DNA of 46,948 nt from an uncultured Anaerolineae bacterium (GTDB lineage Bacteria; Chloroflexota; Anaerolineae; Anaerolineales; Villigracilaceae). A program made the translations under genes and the position numbers. The notes beneath the pieces are model-generated. The model was not told the origin of the DNA. It searched no databases and saw nothing but the letters and a program-made list of their open reading frames with translations. This document shows, piece after piece, positions 24,546-32,573 of this stretch; within the stretch, counting starts at the first letter, position 1, and every line of letters begins with the position of its first letter. The DNA lies in the NCBI GenBank assembly GCA_903822545.1, contig CAIJPN010000157.1:1-46948 (forward strand), written 5' to 3'.

Positions 24546-24631
24546 AAAATCTCCTTTCCGCCAAACTATAAGCACTTTCTTATTCACTATACAGCGAAAG
24601 GAGACGCGTTTCAAGTGAAAATCATATCAAT

Positions 24632-25159
24632 TTAGGGCTTGCGCCGCCTGAACCACATCCAGGCCAGGGCGTTTTCGCCGCGCAGGAATTGGTAGTAAAC
24701 CCAGGTGAGCAGGTGCAGCACAATCAGCACAAACAGGATGGTGGAAATTGTTCCGTGAACGGTGCGCAGCGGAAAGGCGTAAAAATCAGCGGGAATAGCC
24801 TGGGTATCGGCAAAAAGCCCGGCTTGCAGGGCCAGCCCAGTTCCGCTGAGCGACATCAGGATGGTAAAAAGATACAGCAACAACTGGACTGGCTCCGCCA
24901 TCGTCACAATCAGCGGCTTTTTCTTTGCCAGCGGATTTTTAACCTTGCGCAGCGGCTTCAGCGTCCGCACCCGGATGGTGTAGCGTGCTACCGTTATGAT
25001 GAGAATTCCCAACCCGAGAAGCATGTGTGCCCATAACGGCAGCAGCTTGACCGGGTTGTCAGGCATCGGGACGAGCACAAACACCCCGATTAGGAAGGTT
25101 GCAAAAATAAATAGCGCCGACAACCAGTGCAACAGGATTAAGGAGGCGTGATACCGCAT
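24632..25159 (-). CDS. cytochrome b561-type membrane protein
   Basis: 175 residues with four transmembrane helices. MRYHASLILLHWLSALFIF carries the first-helix His residues, WAHMLLGLGILIITVARYTIR the second, and FPLRTVHGTISTILFVLIVLHLL the last pair, giving the four His pattern for two haem b groups. It would pass electrons across the inner membrane, for example from quinol to a periplasmic partner. The ATG 25159 is the most likely start by family length, but no Shine-Dalgarno site is visible; longer frames up to 25417 run through a promoter and repeats. The predicted leader is about 160 nt with a perfect hairpin. Confidence 0.82.
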   Translation of the reverse strand: MRYHASLILLHWLSALFIFATFLIGVFVLVPMPDNPVKLLPLWAHMLLGLGILIITVARYTIRVRTLKPLRKVKNPLAKKKPLIVTMAEPVQLLLYLFTILMSLSGTGLALQAGLFADTQAIPADFYAFPLRTVHGTISTILFVLIVLHLLTWVYYQFLRGENALAWMWFRRRKP

Positions 25160-25235
25160 AAGTAAGTTTTTCCAGGTAAGTAAGTTTGAGCTGCCCGTCA
25201 CGGGTGGATCATCGAGAGCCGGCTGTGTAGAAGTA

Positions 25236-25256
25236 GCCCCGCTGTTTAAGCGGGGC
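25236..25256. repeat. perfect 8-bp hairpin in the cytochrome b561 leader
   Basis: GCCCCGCT, GTTTA, AGCGGGGC. It lies about 80-95 nt upstream of the ATG at 25159. It could be a regulatory hairpin or another dispersed palindrome. Confidence 0.55.
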
Positions 25257-25328
25257 GAGGCAGGTTTAGAATGAACCAGTTTAACGCATTTCTCCCAGAC
25301 CGGAGCAGTCTTTTTCGGGATTTTTCCC

Positions 25329-25334
25329 ATTATA
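25329..25334 (-). promoter_or_regulatory. -10 box of the cytochrome b561 gene
   Basis: The minus strand has TATAAT here, preceded by GTGCGC. It overlaps an in-frame ATG at 25330, which argues against that ATG as the protein start. Confidence 0.5.
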
Positions 25335-25489
25335 GCGCACAATGGATACCCCCATCGGTGGCTCTCTGAGAATTTCTGCGCTTGAAGCAGCACGTTTGGC
25401 GGTTTGGCGCAGGGCAAAATGGCAATCCACCGATGGTTTTATACCAAAACACCGCCCGGCGATATGTAGACATTATATAATTAACTCAA

Positions 25490-25586
25490 GTTGCTACCTT
25501 TGGCGCAATCGCCCTCATCCCTGGCCCTTCCCCCGCCGGGGGAAGGGGCCAGGGATGAGAGCAAATTCTCATCCAACGGTAGCAAC
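25490..25586. repeat. 97-bp nested palindrome, MITE-like
   Basis: Outer inverted repeats GTTGCTACC (25490-25498) and GGTAGCAAC (25578-25586) enclose a long hairpin at 25514-25559, whose arms CTCATCCCTGGCCC... and ...GGGCCAGGGATGAG match over about 21 bp with one bulge and a GCC loop. The 500-bp gap 25160-25659 otherwise contains the cytochrome leader and promoter, and no gene that I can support. The G/C-rich inner word resembles the repeat at 45633-45719. Confidence 0.7.
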
Positions 25587-25659
25587 CAGGGTTATTCAAC
25601 CTGAATCTTTATTCCCCAGCCGATTGGATGGGTAAACCATGCTGTAACCCGAGGAACCT

Positions 25660-26295
25660 ATGACCCTGACACCCCTGGCGCTTACCTCCATTACCAACTT
25701 CCTGCTTGCCAGTGAAGCCTTCTTCCTGGCAGGCCTTTTTTTTGCCATTCCTAAAATGCCACGCTCCGCGGCCTGGTACTGGCAATGGGCACTACTATTA
25801 CTCTCCACTTCCGCACTGCTCGGCGGCATCGACCATGGCTTTTTCGAAGTTTTTGGGCAAATCCCGGTTCGCAAGGTTATCGAACACACCAACTGGATTT
25901 TGATCGGCGGAATGACATTGTCCGTTTTCCTGGCAGCCACAGAACAATTTGGCCGTCCCGCCTGGAAGCGAAATCTCACCATCCTGGCTGGACTCCAGTT
26001 TGGAATCTATGTGATCATCAGCCTGCTGATCGATAATTTCCTGGTAGTCATGGCGAACTATGCCCCGGTAATGCTGTGGCTACTAATCGGCAGCTTTCTA
26101 GGGCTGAAGAGCGGCAATGGCACCTGGGCACTGAACATTGGCATCATCGCCAGCTTCATCGCGTCTGGCATCCAGGCCGCCGGTCTGGATCTCTTCACGC
26201 CATTCGACCGTAACAGCCTGTACCACTTCGGCATGATGATCGCAGTGTTTTTTCTCTACCAGGGTGGGAAATCCCTGAAAGGCATTTCGCGCTGA
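25660..26295 (+). CDS. seven-helix membrane protein of unknown function
   Basis: 211 residues with about seven hydrophobic helices and short loops. Conserved-looking polar residues lie in or near helices: GGIDHGFFEVF, EHTNWILIG, LDLFTPFDRNSLYHFGMM. Three His and an Asp placed in this way recall the CREST superfamily of membrane hydrolases (ceramidase-like), but the spacing is not close enough for a firm claim. ATG 25660 follows GAGGAAC. It is alone between the MITE-like element and a convergent terminator. I do not recognise a named family. Confidence 0.7.
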   Translation: MTLTPLALTSITNFLLASEAFFLAGLFFAIPKMPRSAAWYWQWALLLLSTSALLGGIDHGFFEVFGQIPVRKVIEHTNWILIGGMTLSVFLAATEQFGRPAWKRNLTILAGLQFGIYVIISLLIDNFLVVMANYAPVMLWLLIGSFLGLKSGNGTWALNIGIIASFIASGIQAAGLDLFTPFDRNSLYHFGMMIAVFFLYQGGKSLKGISR

Positions 26296-26354
26296 AGAGA
26301 ACCCCGCTCCTGATCGGCGCCGCACCAAAAACAGCAGAACCTGGAATAAGATAA

Positions 26355-26386
26355 AAACGAGCCGCAGTCTGACCCACGGCTCGTTT
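26355..26386. terminator. bidirectional terminator
   Basis: AAACGAGCCG (26355-26364) and CGGCTCGTTT (26377-26386) form a perfect 10-bp stem with a 12-nt loop, between two convergent genes. Confidence 0.8.
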
Positions 26387-26404
26387 CCATATCCAACTCA
26401 CCAA

Positions 26405-27442
26405 TCATTCCACGCTGCGCAAACTCGGCTTGTTTGCATAGCGCTTGCGGATTTCCGGCAAGAAATAATCCTCAAAAAAGCGCCGCACATCATAATCTGG
26501 CTGCCAGCCCCAGTCAGCGCGCGCCAGCGAATCATCCACATCTTCCGGCCACGAATCGACAATGCCCTGGCGACGGCGATTCGGTTCAAAAGTCACCACT
26601 GCGCCGGGGAAGGAACGCATCGCCCAATCGCGGAACTCGCCCGCCGTCAGGCTGAACGCATCGATGTTATAGACATGACTCGTCAATCCTTCCTTGGGCG
26701 CATCCGTGATCGTCAACAGCGCCTTAATGGCATCTGGCATTGCCATAAAAGAAATCTTCGCATCCTCACGCACAAAACAGGCATACGGTTTGCCCTGCGC
26801 CGCAGCGTGCAGCATCTCCGGGCCGTAATCGCTCGTCCCGCCGCTGGGCAGCGTAAAAGCGCTGATCAGCCCCGGGAACCGGATCGCCCGAAAATCCAGC
26901 ATCACCGGCGGGTCTTCATCCAGGTGACGCTGGCCGTAAAAACTGCCATAATACTCGCCCAGTTTCTCACAATACAACTTATTGGCGCCATACATCGTGT
27001 GCGGATTATTCCACTCACCCTCTTTCACCCGCCCGGCCTTGCGCTTGGCCGCCACATCTGGCATACCATACGCCGCAATCGAACTTGGGAAGATAAACTT
27101 CACCGCCTTGCCGCGCCGCTCCGATTTGAAGGCCGCCATCATCAACAACTGCATCGTCCCCTCTACATTGATGCGGTGCGCCTCCTCTGTCGCTACCTCG
27201 GCCTTCGAAGAAAGCGAAGCCGCCAGGTGGAAAATCACATCAAAATCATACGCATAGAATTGCTTCACCCGGTACACCAGGTCACCCTGCACATGCTCGG
27301 CAGCCAGCGACTTGATCGCATCTGGCAGCGGCATCAGGTCGGTTGTCACAATCCGGTAGCCGCCCTTTTTTGCAAGGCCCTGCACAAGCGCCTGACCAAT
27401 TTCACCGCACGCGCCAGTAACCAGGACAGAAAAATCACTCAT
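26405..27442 (-). CDS. NAD-dependent epimerase/dehydratase (extended SDR)
   Basis: 345 residues from ATG 27442, which has AAAGGAG in front; the frame continues upstream to 27952 but that part lies over another gene and is not coding. VLVTGACGEIGQAL is the TGxxGxxG cofactor site, FHLAAS the family motif, PSSIAAYG the Ser and MYGANKLYCE the YxxxK pair. The overall pattern (D-erythronate dehydrogenase or UDP-sugar epimerase-like) points to NAD use on a hydroxy-acid or sugar substrate. The substrate cannot be read from sequence. It is divergent from a lipoprotein gene. Confidence 0.85.
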   Translation of the reverse strand: MSDFSVLVTGACGEIGQALVQGLAKKGGYRIVTTDLMPLPDAIKSLAAEHVQGDLVYRVKQFYAYDFDVIFHLAASLSSKAEVATEEAHRINVEGTMQLLMMAAFKSERRGKAVKFIFPSSIAAYGMPDVAAKRKAGRVKEGEWNNPHTMYGANKLYCEKLGEYYGSFYGQRHLDEDPPVMLDFRAIRFPGLISAFTLPSGGTSDYGPEMLHAAAQGKPYACFVREDAKISFMAMPDAIKALLTITDAPKEGLTSHVYNIDAFSLTAGEFRDWAMRSFPGAVVTFEPNRRRQGIVDSWPEDVDDSLARADWGWQPDYDVRRFFEDYFLPEIRKRYANKPSLRSVE

Positions 27443-27546
27443 CGTTTCGCTCCTTTTGAATTGGTTGTAAATTAATTGTACATTACCCATCCCAAATGTC
27501 ATCCCACATTTGCCACAAAAATTATGGATAAAACTCATCAATCGAG

Positions 27547-27552
27547 TAAAAT
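27547..27552 (+). promoter_or_regulatory. -10 box close to the lipoprotein start
   Basis: TAAAAT ends 8 nt before the ATG at 27561 and there is no Shine-Dalgarno site in the gap (CCTCCCTG). The mRNA would start at or next to the ATG. Confidence 0.4.
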
Positions 27553-27560
27553 CCTCCCTG

Positions 27561-28433
27561 ATGAAACTGTTTTTTGGGAAAATCCCGACCAAATGGCCGC
27601 TCATTGCCATCCTGGGCCTGACCCTGCCCATGCTCATCGCCTGCGCCCCGGCACGAGATTCCACCGCCCCGGCCAGTGCCACCGCTATCGAAACAGGAAC
27701 ACCCCTCCAGACTGCCACCGCCACCATCGACTGGTTCCCGGCCACAGCCACTGCCACCGCGCCGCCCCAGGTCCAGGCCACATCCACGCCCCAACCGCTC
27801 CCCGGCCTGGGCGAACAAACCCTGGCCGACGATTTCAGCAACCCATCGCTCTGGCTCAACGCCAAAAACCAGGGAGATGGCGGTAACAGCATCATCATCA
27901 CCAACAAACGCCTTACACTGGCCGCCAACGTCTCGCCAGTCTTCCTGTTCACCCTGCGCCCTGACTTGCTCCTGACCAGCTTCTATGCTGAAACCCAGGC
28001 CTATGTCAACCGCTGTGAGGGCGCAGATGCTTACGGCCTGCTGTTGCGCGCCGCCAGCCGCGATTATGCCTATCGCTTCATCATCAACTGCAAAGGCGAA
28101 ACCCGCCTCGAGCGGGTGCGCGGCGGCGAAGTTTACCCGCTCTCCAGCTGGGAACCCAGCGGCGATATTCCCTTTGCGCCGGGGCAGGTCAAACTTGGTG
28201 CGTGGCTGGCAGGTGTAGAGATGCGCTTTTTCCTGAATGACCGCTTCCAGTTCCGTGTGCTTGACCCGGTCTTCAAAAACGGCAGCCTGGGCATGTTCAT
28301 CGACTCTCGCAGCCCGGTGGGCATGAACATCGGCTTTGAGAACCTGGTCATTTCGCGTGTCGATTACGCTTCACCCACGCCAACATCCACCCCAACGCGG
28401 ACGCCAACCCCCACCCGCACGAAAAAACCATAA
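27561..28433 (+). CDS. secreted lipoprotein with Thr/Pro linkers and a jelly-roll-like domain
   Basis: 290 residues from ATG 27561. A basic N-terminus and hydrophobic segment end in LPMLIAC, a lipobox, so the mature protein should be lipid-anchored outside the membrane. Residues about 25-80 are a Thr/Ala/Pro-rich linker. Residues about 90-270 have a beta-sandwich pattern (DDFSNPSLW, NKRLTLAA, FYAETQAYV, AYGLLLRAAS, YRFIINC, GFENLVISR) like LamG/DUF1080-type domains. The tail is a Pro-Thr repeat (PTPTSTPTRTPTPTRTKKP). Probable cell-surface binding protein; ligand unknown. Confidence 0.8.
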   Translation: MKLFFGKIPTKWPLIAILGLTLPMLIACAPARDSTAPASATAIETGTPLQTATATIDWFPATATATAPPQVQATSTPQPLPGLGEQTLADDFSNPSLWLNAKNQGDGGNSIIITNKRLTLAANVSPVFLFTLRPDLLLTSFYAETQAYVNRCEGADAYGLLLRAASRDYAYRFIINCKGETRLERVRGGEVYPLSSWEPSGDIPFAPGQVKLGAWLAGVEMRFFLNDRFQFRVLDPVFKNGSLGMFIDSRSPVGMNIGFENLVISRVDYASPTPTSTPTRTPTPTRTKKP

Positions 28434-28473
28434 GTTCACCGTTTACTTCTACAAACGCTCTGGGAACTGACCC

Positions 28474-29355
28474 TTGAAAAACAAACTCAACGAACTCGAA
28501 CCGAAAAGCTGGCTGAAATTCCAGAAATCGTGGTTTATCCACAACCCGCCGCCGCGTAAGAAGGGCGTTTTGCGCCATCCGGCAAAATTCCCTGAGACGA
28601 TGGCGCAGGAGTTTATTGAGTTTTTCACCAAACCCGGGCAGACGGTGCTCGACCCGATGGCCGGAACCGGCTCGACGCTGGTGGCAGCGCTGCGGGCAGG
28701 GCGCAATAGCTATGGCATTGAGCTAAACCCGCACTATGCCGAGATTGCCCGGCAGGTGATCCGCGAGGAGCAGGCGCTTTTGGCCGAAAAACTGGCGGGT
28801 GAGGGGCAGGAATCGGCCGATTTAACGGGAGGAAGCTGTCAGGGCGGTGTTGTGAGCTTCAGGCCAGATAACAGCCTGGTGGCGCGGATCATTACGGGGG
28901 ATGCGGCAAAAGCTGTCGAGTTCGGCATTCCAAAAGTGGAGTATGTGCTCACTTCTCCGCCTTATTGGGATATGCTGCACGCCAAAGGCGCGGAAAACCA
29001 GAAAAAACGGCGTGAAGGTGAGCAGTTGGATGTGGTTTATTCGGATGACCCACATGACCTGGGTAATATCCACGATTACGAGGCTTTCCTGGAAATGCTG
29101 GTGACGGTTTATGTTGGGCTGAAGCCGCTTTTGGCCGAGAAGGCTTATCTGACGATTATTGTCAAAAATGTTAAGAAGGGCGGTAAAATTTACCCGCTGG
29201 CCTGGGATATTGCGCGCGAGCTTGGCAAAGTGTATACGTTGAAAGATGAGAAAATTTGGTGCCAGGATAACCAGCCGCTTGCGCCATTTGGACTGGGCAG
29301 CGCCTGGGTGAGTAATACCTTTCATCATTATTGTTTGCAGTTTCGGAACGAGTGA
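28474..29355 (+). CDS. DNA methyltransferase (N4-cytosine/N6-adenine class)
   Basis: 293 residues. RHPAKFPETMAQEFI is motif X, DPMAGTGSTLVAA (residue ~61) the AdoMet-binding motif I, YGIELNPHYAEIA motif II-III, and TSPPYWDML (~158) the catalytic motif IV (S/D-PP-Y). TSPPY is common in N4-cytosine enzymes but also seen in N6-adenine ones. The AdoMet region precedes the catalytic motif, with a likely target-recognition stretch between or after it. The start is TTG 28474 with only a weak GGGA upstream. The next gene, 46 nt downstream, looks like a PD-(D/E)XK nuclease, suggesting a restriction-modification pair. Confidence 0.85.
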   Translation: MKNKLNELEPKSWLKFQKSWFIHNPPPRKKGVLRHPAKFPETMAQEFIEFFTKPGQTVLDPMAGTGSTLVAALRAGRNSYGIELNPHYAEIARQVIREEQALLAEKLAGEGQESADLTGGSCQGGVVSFRPDNSLVARIITGDAAKAVEFGIPKVEYVLTSPPYWDMLHAKGAENQKKRREGEQLDVVYSDDPHDLGNIHDYEAFLEMLVTVYVGLKPLLAEKAYLTIIVKNVKKGGKIYPLAWDIARELGKVYTLKDEKIWCQDNQPLAPFGLGSAWVSNTFHHYCLQFRNE

Positions 29356-29401
29356 GTTTGGTGCGCCAGTGAAGTGCACTTTTTAGCGAATAGGATAGCC
29401 T

Positions 29402-30400
29402 ATGATTTCGACGAACGATTTTATTAAGTTATCGTATACTCCCGACCTGACCGAAGGCGGGATCGCCTACGCCACCCGCTCCCTGCCTTACACATACAAT
29501 CGCATGGGCGGGTCGCTTTATTCCAGGCTGCGGCGTATTGTAGGCGGCGTGGCGGTGGAATTAGCCTTCCGGCGCTACCTGGGCGAGCAGCAAGTGCCTT
29601 TTGATGTAAAAGGAGCCACACCCTTCACTGAACCAGACCGGTATGACGTGGCGCTGGGCAATCATCGCTGTGACTTGAAAACATTTATTATCTCAAAGCG
29701 CAACCAGATTACATCTATGCGCCACAACCCGGCGCAGGTACTGCGTGCCCCGGCACTGATCCCCGAAGACCAGTTTGGGGCCGTCAATCATACCGATAAC
29801 GACCTGTATCTTTTCGCCTTCCTGCTGGGGCTGACCACCAACTCGCCCGAGGATATCCAGAAAGCTGCCAGTGCCGGGCAGCAGTTGTACCTGATCCATC
29901 CATTGAAGCCAGAGTGGGCGCGCCCGCAGGCGTGGGCCTCGCTGGGACGGCTGGCGCTCAAAAGCGAGTGTGCATCCCCAGTCACTGTAGAAATCGGCGG
30001 ACAGGACATGGAACGCAATTTCATCTCTGAAACGCTGGAACTTGCGCCGCTGACGCGCGTTTTTGCCACACAAACCTATTTCAGCCTGTCGTATATTCAC
30101 GTCAAAGCCATCCCCGAAGCGCGGATTGGCATCCACAGCCCGGCGCTGGGCGAAATTTACCTGATCCAGCCACACGAGTGGGGCAACATCTGGATCTATG
30201 GCATGGAAACCTGGCTGACCGGTTACATGGCGCACGATGAATTCCGCCGCAAGGCCAGCCCGATCATGGCAGGCAGCCGCGTTTTCCAGTATAGTGAAAC
30301 CCAAACCAAGAATTTATCTGTCCCGGTGGCCGATTTGCGCCCACTGCCCGAGTTGTTCGAGCGCGTGCGTGAGTGGGAAACCGCCAAAAAATCATGGTAA
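29402..30400 (+). CDS. putative PD-(D/E)XK-type nuclease partner of the methyltransferase
   Basis: 332 residues, no membrane segment and no family that I recognise. The N-terminal third has an arrangement that fits a PD-(D/E)XK core: a helix with VGGVAVELAFRRYL (Glu), then PDRYDVALGNHRCDLKTF with Asp near 80 and the DLK triplet near 90. The rest contains basic and aromatic patches that could bind DNA. The gene immediately follows a DNA methyltransferase on the same strand, with an AGGA site, which is the main reason to suspect a restriction endonuclease. This is inference; a purely regulatory or repair role is possible. Confidence 0.5.
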   Translation: MISTNDFIKLSYTPDLTEGGIAYATRSLPYTYNRMGGSLYSRLRRIVGGVAVELAFRRYLGEQQVPFDVKGATPFTEPDRYDVALGNHRCDLKTFIISKRNQITSMRHNPAQVLRAPALIPEDQFGAVNHTDNDLYLFAFLLGLTTNSPEDIQKAASAGQQLYLIHPLKPEWARPQAWASLGRLALKSECASPVTVEIGGQDMERNFISETLELAPLTRVFATQTYFSLSYIHVKAIPEARIGIHSPALGEIYLIQPHEWGNIWIYGMETWLTGYMAHDEFRRKASPIMAGSRVFQYSETQTKNLSVPVADLRPLPELFERVREWETAKKSW

Positions 30401-30410
30401 CGGAGGAGAG

Positions 30411-31184
30411 ATGCCCTACACCAACATCCTGACTGAAACGCGCGGGCGCGTGGGACTGATCACGCTCAACCGTCCGCAGGCGCTCAATGCCCTCAATGCC
30501 GCCCTGCTGGCCGAACTGAACGAAGCCCTGGCCGCCTTCGACGCTGACTCTGCCATCGGCGCGATCGTGATTGCCGGTTCCGAACGCGCCTTCGCCGCCG
30601 GGGCCGACATCAAGAGTATGGCCAACGCCAGCGAAGCCGAAATGCGCTCCAGCCCGTTCATCGCCAGCTTCGATAACATCCGCAGCATCAAAAAGCCAGT
30701 CATCGCAGCAGTCAGCGGCTTTGCGCTGGGCGGCGGCTGCGAGCTGTCCATGGCCTGCGACATGATCGTAGCCAGCGAAAGCGCCAAATTCGGCCAGCCC
30801 GAAGTCACCATCGGCGTCATCCCCGGCGCGGGCGGTACCCAGCGGCTCACACACGCCGTTGGCAAAGCCCTGGCCATGGAAATGGCGCTCAACAACCGCA
30901 CACTCTCCGCGGCCGAAGCACTGCAGCATGGATTGGTGAATCGCGTCGTGCCGGTGGAAAGATTCCTCGACGAGGCGCTTGCCCTCGCATCTGAAATCGC
31001 TGCGCGTGCCCCGCTGGCAGTTGCCGCCGCCAAAGCGGCTGTCAACGCCGCCTTTGAACTCTCCCTTACCAACGGCCTGGCCGACGAGCGCGAACGCTTC
31101 TTCCAGCTTTTTTCTAGCCAAGACCAAAAAGAAGGCATGGCCGCCTTTGTGGAGAAGCGCAAGCCAGATTGGAAAGGGAAGTGA
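30411..31184 (+). CDS. enoyl-CoA hydratase/isomerase family protein
   Basis: 257 residues, the standard crotonase length. GLITLNRPQALNAL is the N-terminal block, ERAFAAGADI forms the first oxyanion-hole/CoA region, FALGGGCELSMACD contains the first catalytic Glu and GQPEVTIGVIPGAGGTQRL the second. Both Glu are present, so true hydratase activity is expected, in fatty-acid or amino-acid breakdown. GGAGGAGAG precedes ATG 30411. The stop overlaps the GTG start of the next gene (GTGA), so they are translationally coupled. Confidence 0.92.
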   Translation: MPYTNILTETRGRVGLITLNRPQALNALNAALLAELNEALAAFDADSAIGAIVIAGSERAFAAGADIKSMANASEAEMRSSPFIASFDNIRSIKKPVIAAVSGFALGGGCELSMACDMIVASESAKFGQPEVTIGVIPGAGGTQRLTHAVGKALAMEMALNNRTLSAAEALQHGLVNRVVPVERFLDEALALASEIAARAPLAVAAAKAAVNAAFELSLTNGLADERERFFQLFSSQDQKEGMAAFVEKRKPDWKGK

Positions 31185-31966
31185 GCTTCACCATCCGCGA
31201 ACTCACCCAGGCATTCCAGCAGCTTGGCATCCGAGATATGCCGGTCATCGCACACGCCTCGTACAAATCCTTTGGCGGCGTAGATGGCGGCCCACAAACC
31301 GTAGTAGATGCCATGCTGGCCTCGTTTGCATCCGTCATCATGCCGACACACACCTATAAAACGATGGTCACGCCCCAGGTGGGGCCGCGCCATAACGGGA
31401 TCGATTACGAGCGCTGGTACCCGCACAGCCTAAACGCGGAATTCTACGACCCGGATATGCCATCTGACCCATTGATGGGCATCATCCCCGAAACATTGCG
31501 CCGCCAGACGGGCGCCAAACGCTCCAGCCACCCGATCCTGTCCTTCAGCGGAGTCTGCGCCGACGACATCCTCGCCACCCAGACTCTCGACAACCCCCTG
31601 GCCCCCATCCGCAAACTGGTAGAACTGGATGGCTGGGTTGTGCTGATGGGCGTCAACCACACCGTCAACACCAGCATTCACTGCGCCGAGAAAATGACCG
31701 GGCGCAAACAATTCCTGCGCTGGGCGTTGACCAAAGATGGCATCATCGCCTGCCCCGGCTTCCCCGGCTGCTCCGCCGGTTTTGATGACCTGGCCCCCGA
31801 TGTAGAAATCTTCACCCGCAAAGTCCGCGCCGGGAACGCCACCATCCGCGCCGTGCCATTGCGTGGGCTGTTTGCGGTCGTTTTCGAGCGGCTGAAACGC
31901 GATCCCAAAGACCTGGTCTGTGGCGATATCGGCTGCGAACGCTGCAACGAGATCCGCTACCTGTAA
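31181..31966 (+). CDS. AAC(3)-family (aminoglycoside N3-acetyltransferase-like) protein
   Basis: 261 residues from GTG 31181, which overlaps the previous stop by GTGA and has AAAGGGA before it. AHASYKSFGGVDGGPQTVVDAM and VIMPTHTY are the N-terminal family blocks (Antibiotic_NAT), and RSSHPILSFSGVC the middle one. Such proteins transfer acetyl groups from acetyl-CoA; many members in environmental bacteria act on other amines rather than on antibiotics. The C-terminus CGDIGCERC has four Cys-spaced residues that could bind zinc. Coupling to an enoyl-CoA hydratase suggests a metabolic role. No resistance claim is made. Confidence 0.78.
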   Translation: MSFTIRELTQAFQQLGIRDMPVIAHASYKSFGGVDGGPQTVVDAMLASFASVIMPTHTYKTMVTPQVGPRHNGIDYERWYPHSLNAEFYDPDMPSDPLMGIIPETLRRQTGAKRSSHPILSFSGVCADDILATQTLDNPLAPIRKLVELDGWVVLMGVNHTVNTSIHCAEKMTGRKQFLRWALTKDGIIACPGFPGCSAGFDDLAPDVEIFTRKVRAGNATIRAVPLRGLFAVVFERLKRDPKDLVCGDIGCERCNEIRYL

Positions 31967-32013
31967 CCTCCCGGCTTTACCCTGGCGAAGGTATTGTTAA
32001 TCACCTTATAAAG

Positions 32014-32044
32014 AAAAACGAGCGTCTTTTTGACGCTCGTTTTT
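32014..32044. terminator. bidirectional terminator
   Basis: AAAAACGAGCGTC (32014-32026), loop TTTTT, GACGCTCG (32032-32039) and T5. Strong stem for both the AAC(3)-like gene and the minus-strand YtxH gene. Confidence 0.88.
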
Positions 32045-32066
32045 CATCCAGCCAGTTTGACCATCG

Positions 32067-32294
32067 TCAATCCTTGAGCTGGATACGCGGCGCGCGCAGG
32101 CGCTGTAATTCATCTTCAAGTTCCAATCGGCGGGCATCAGCTGCGTTTTTGACTTCAGCGAAAAAGCCCGTTCCACGTTGGCGAATCTGCCCGCGAAGTT
32201 CCTCACCTGACTTGGGAGCCAACAACAAGGCGATGGTGCCTCCCACCAACCCGCCCACAAAAGTGCCAATCAAAAAGCCAAATATTTTACGCAT
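32067..32294 (-). CDS. YtxH-family small protein
   Basis: 75 residues from ATG 32294 (AAAGGAG site). One N-terminal hydrophobic segment (IFGFLIGTFVGGLVGGTIALLL) with Gly-rich packing is followed by LAPKSGEELRGQI, the YtxH signature, and a charged helical tail likely to form a coiled coil. YtxH proteins are envelope-associated, often stress-induced, with unknown biochemical role. Divergent from the infC operon. Confidence 0.8.
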   Translation of the reverse strand: MRKIFGFLIGTFVGGLVGGTIALLLAPKSGEELRGQIRQRGTGFFAEVKNAADARRLELEDELQRLRAPRIQLKD

Positions 32295-32483
32295 ACGCTC
32301 TCCTTTGCGAATATCAGAAACGTTTAAAAACATTATAGAGCAAATCGGCACGTAATGGAAGATTGATGAATAAAATGTGGTATTCTCCTATAATATGGGA
32401 AGCGACAGGCACTGGCCAGGCAGCATCCCTGGGCCGGAGGAAGATAATACATTCCGTGATTTGCTGCAAAAACCAATAAAAAA

Positions 32484-32513
32484 TTGACGGATTACCATCC
32501 TCTGTGGTATCAT
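32484..32513 (+). promoter_or_regulatory. promoter of infC-rpmI-rplT
   Basis: TTGACG (32484-32489), 18-nt spacer, TATCAT (32508-32513) with an extended TG at 32505-32506. A second -10-like TATAAT lies upstream at 32389-32394. The main transcript should begin near 32520. Confidence 0.7.
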
Positions 32514-32526
32514 CAGCCCGCTCAAA

Positions 32527-32545
32527 AGCCAGCCGCAGGCTGGTT
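32527..32545 (+). promoter_or_regulatory. hairpin at the 5' end of the infC mRNA
   Basis: AGCCAGCC, loop GCA, GGCTGGTT: 8 bp including one G-T wobble, ending 17 nt before the AAGGAG ribosome binding site. TTTTATTATT follows after GCCCG. It may be a leader control element for IF3 or L20 feedback or an mRNA stabiliser; it is not a clear terminator. Confidence 0.45.
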
Positions 32546-32573
32546 GCCCGTTTTATTATTCAAGGAGATCGCT

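Noticed and set aside
27443-27952. Long N-terminal extension of the minus-strand SDR epimerase
   Set aside because: It overlaps the lipoprotein gene on the other strand, is low-complexity, and the true start at 27442 has an AAAGGAG site.
31181-31966. Antibiotic resistance gene
   Set aside because: The family match is only to the fold; context is metabolic, and no mobile element or resistance island is visible.
32484-32573. N-terminal extension of IF3 from a TTG at 32484
   Set aside because: The TTG is part of the -35 box, the segment includes the 5' hairpin and the ribosome binding site, and IF3 homologues begin at the downstream position.
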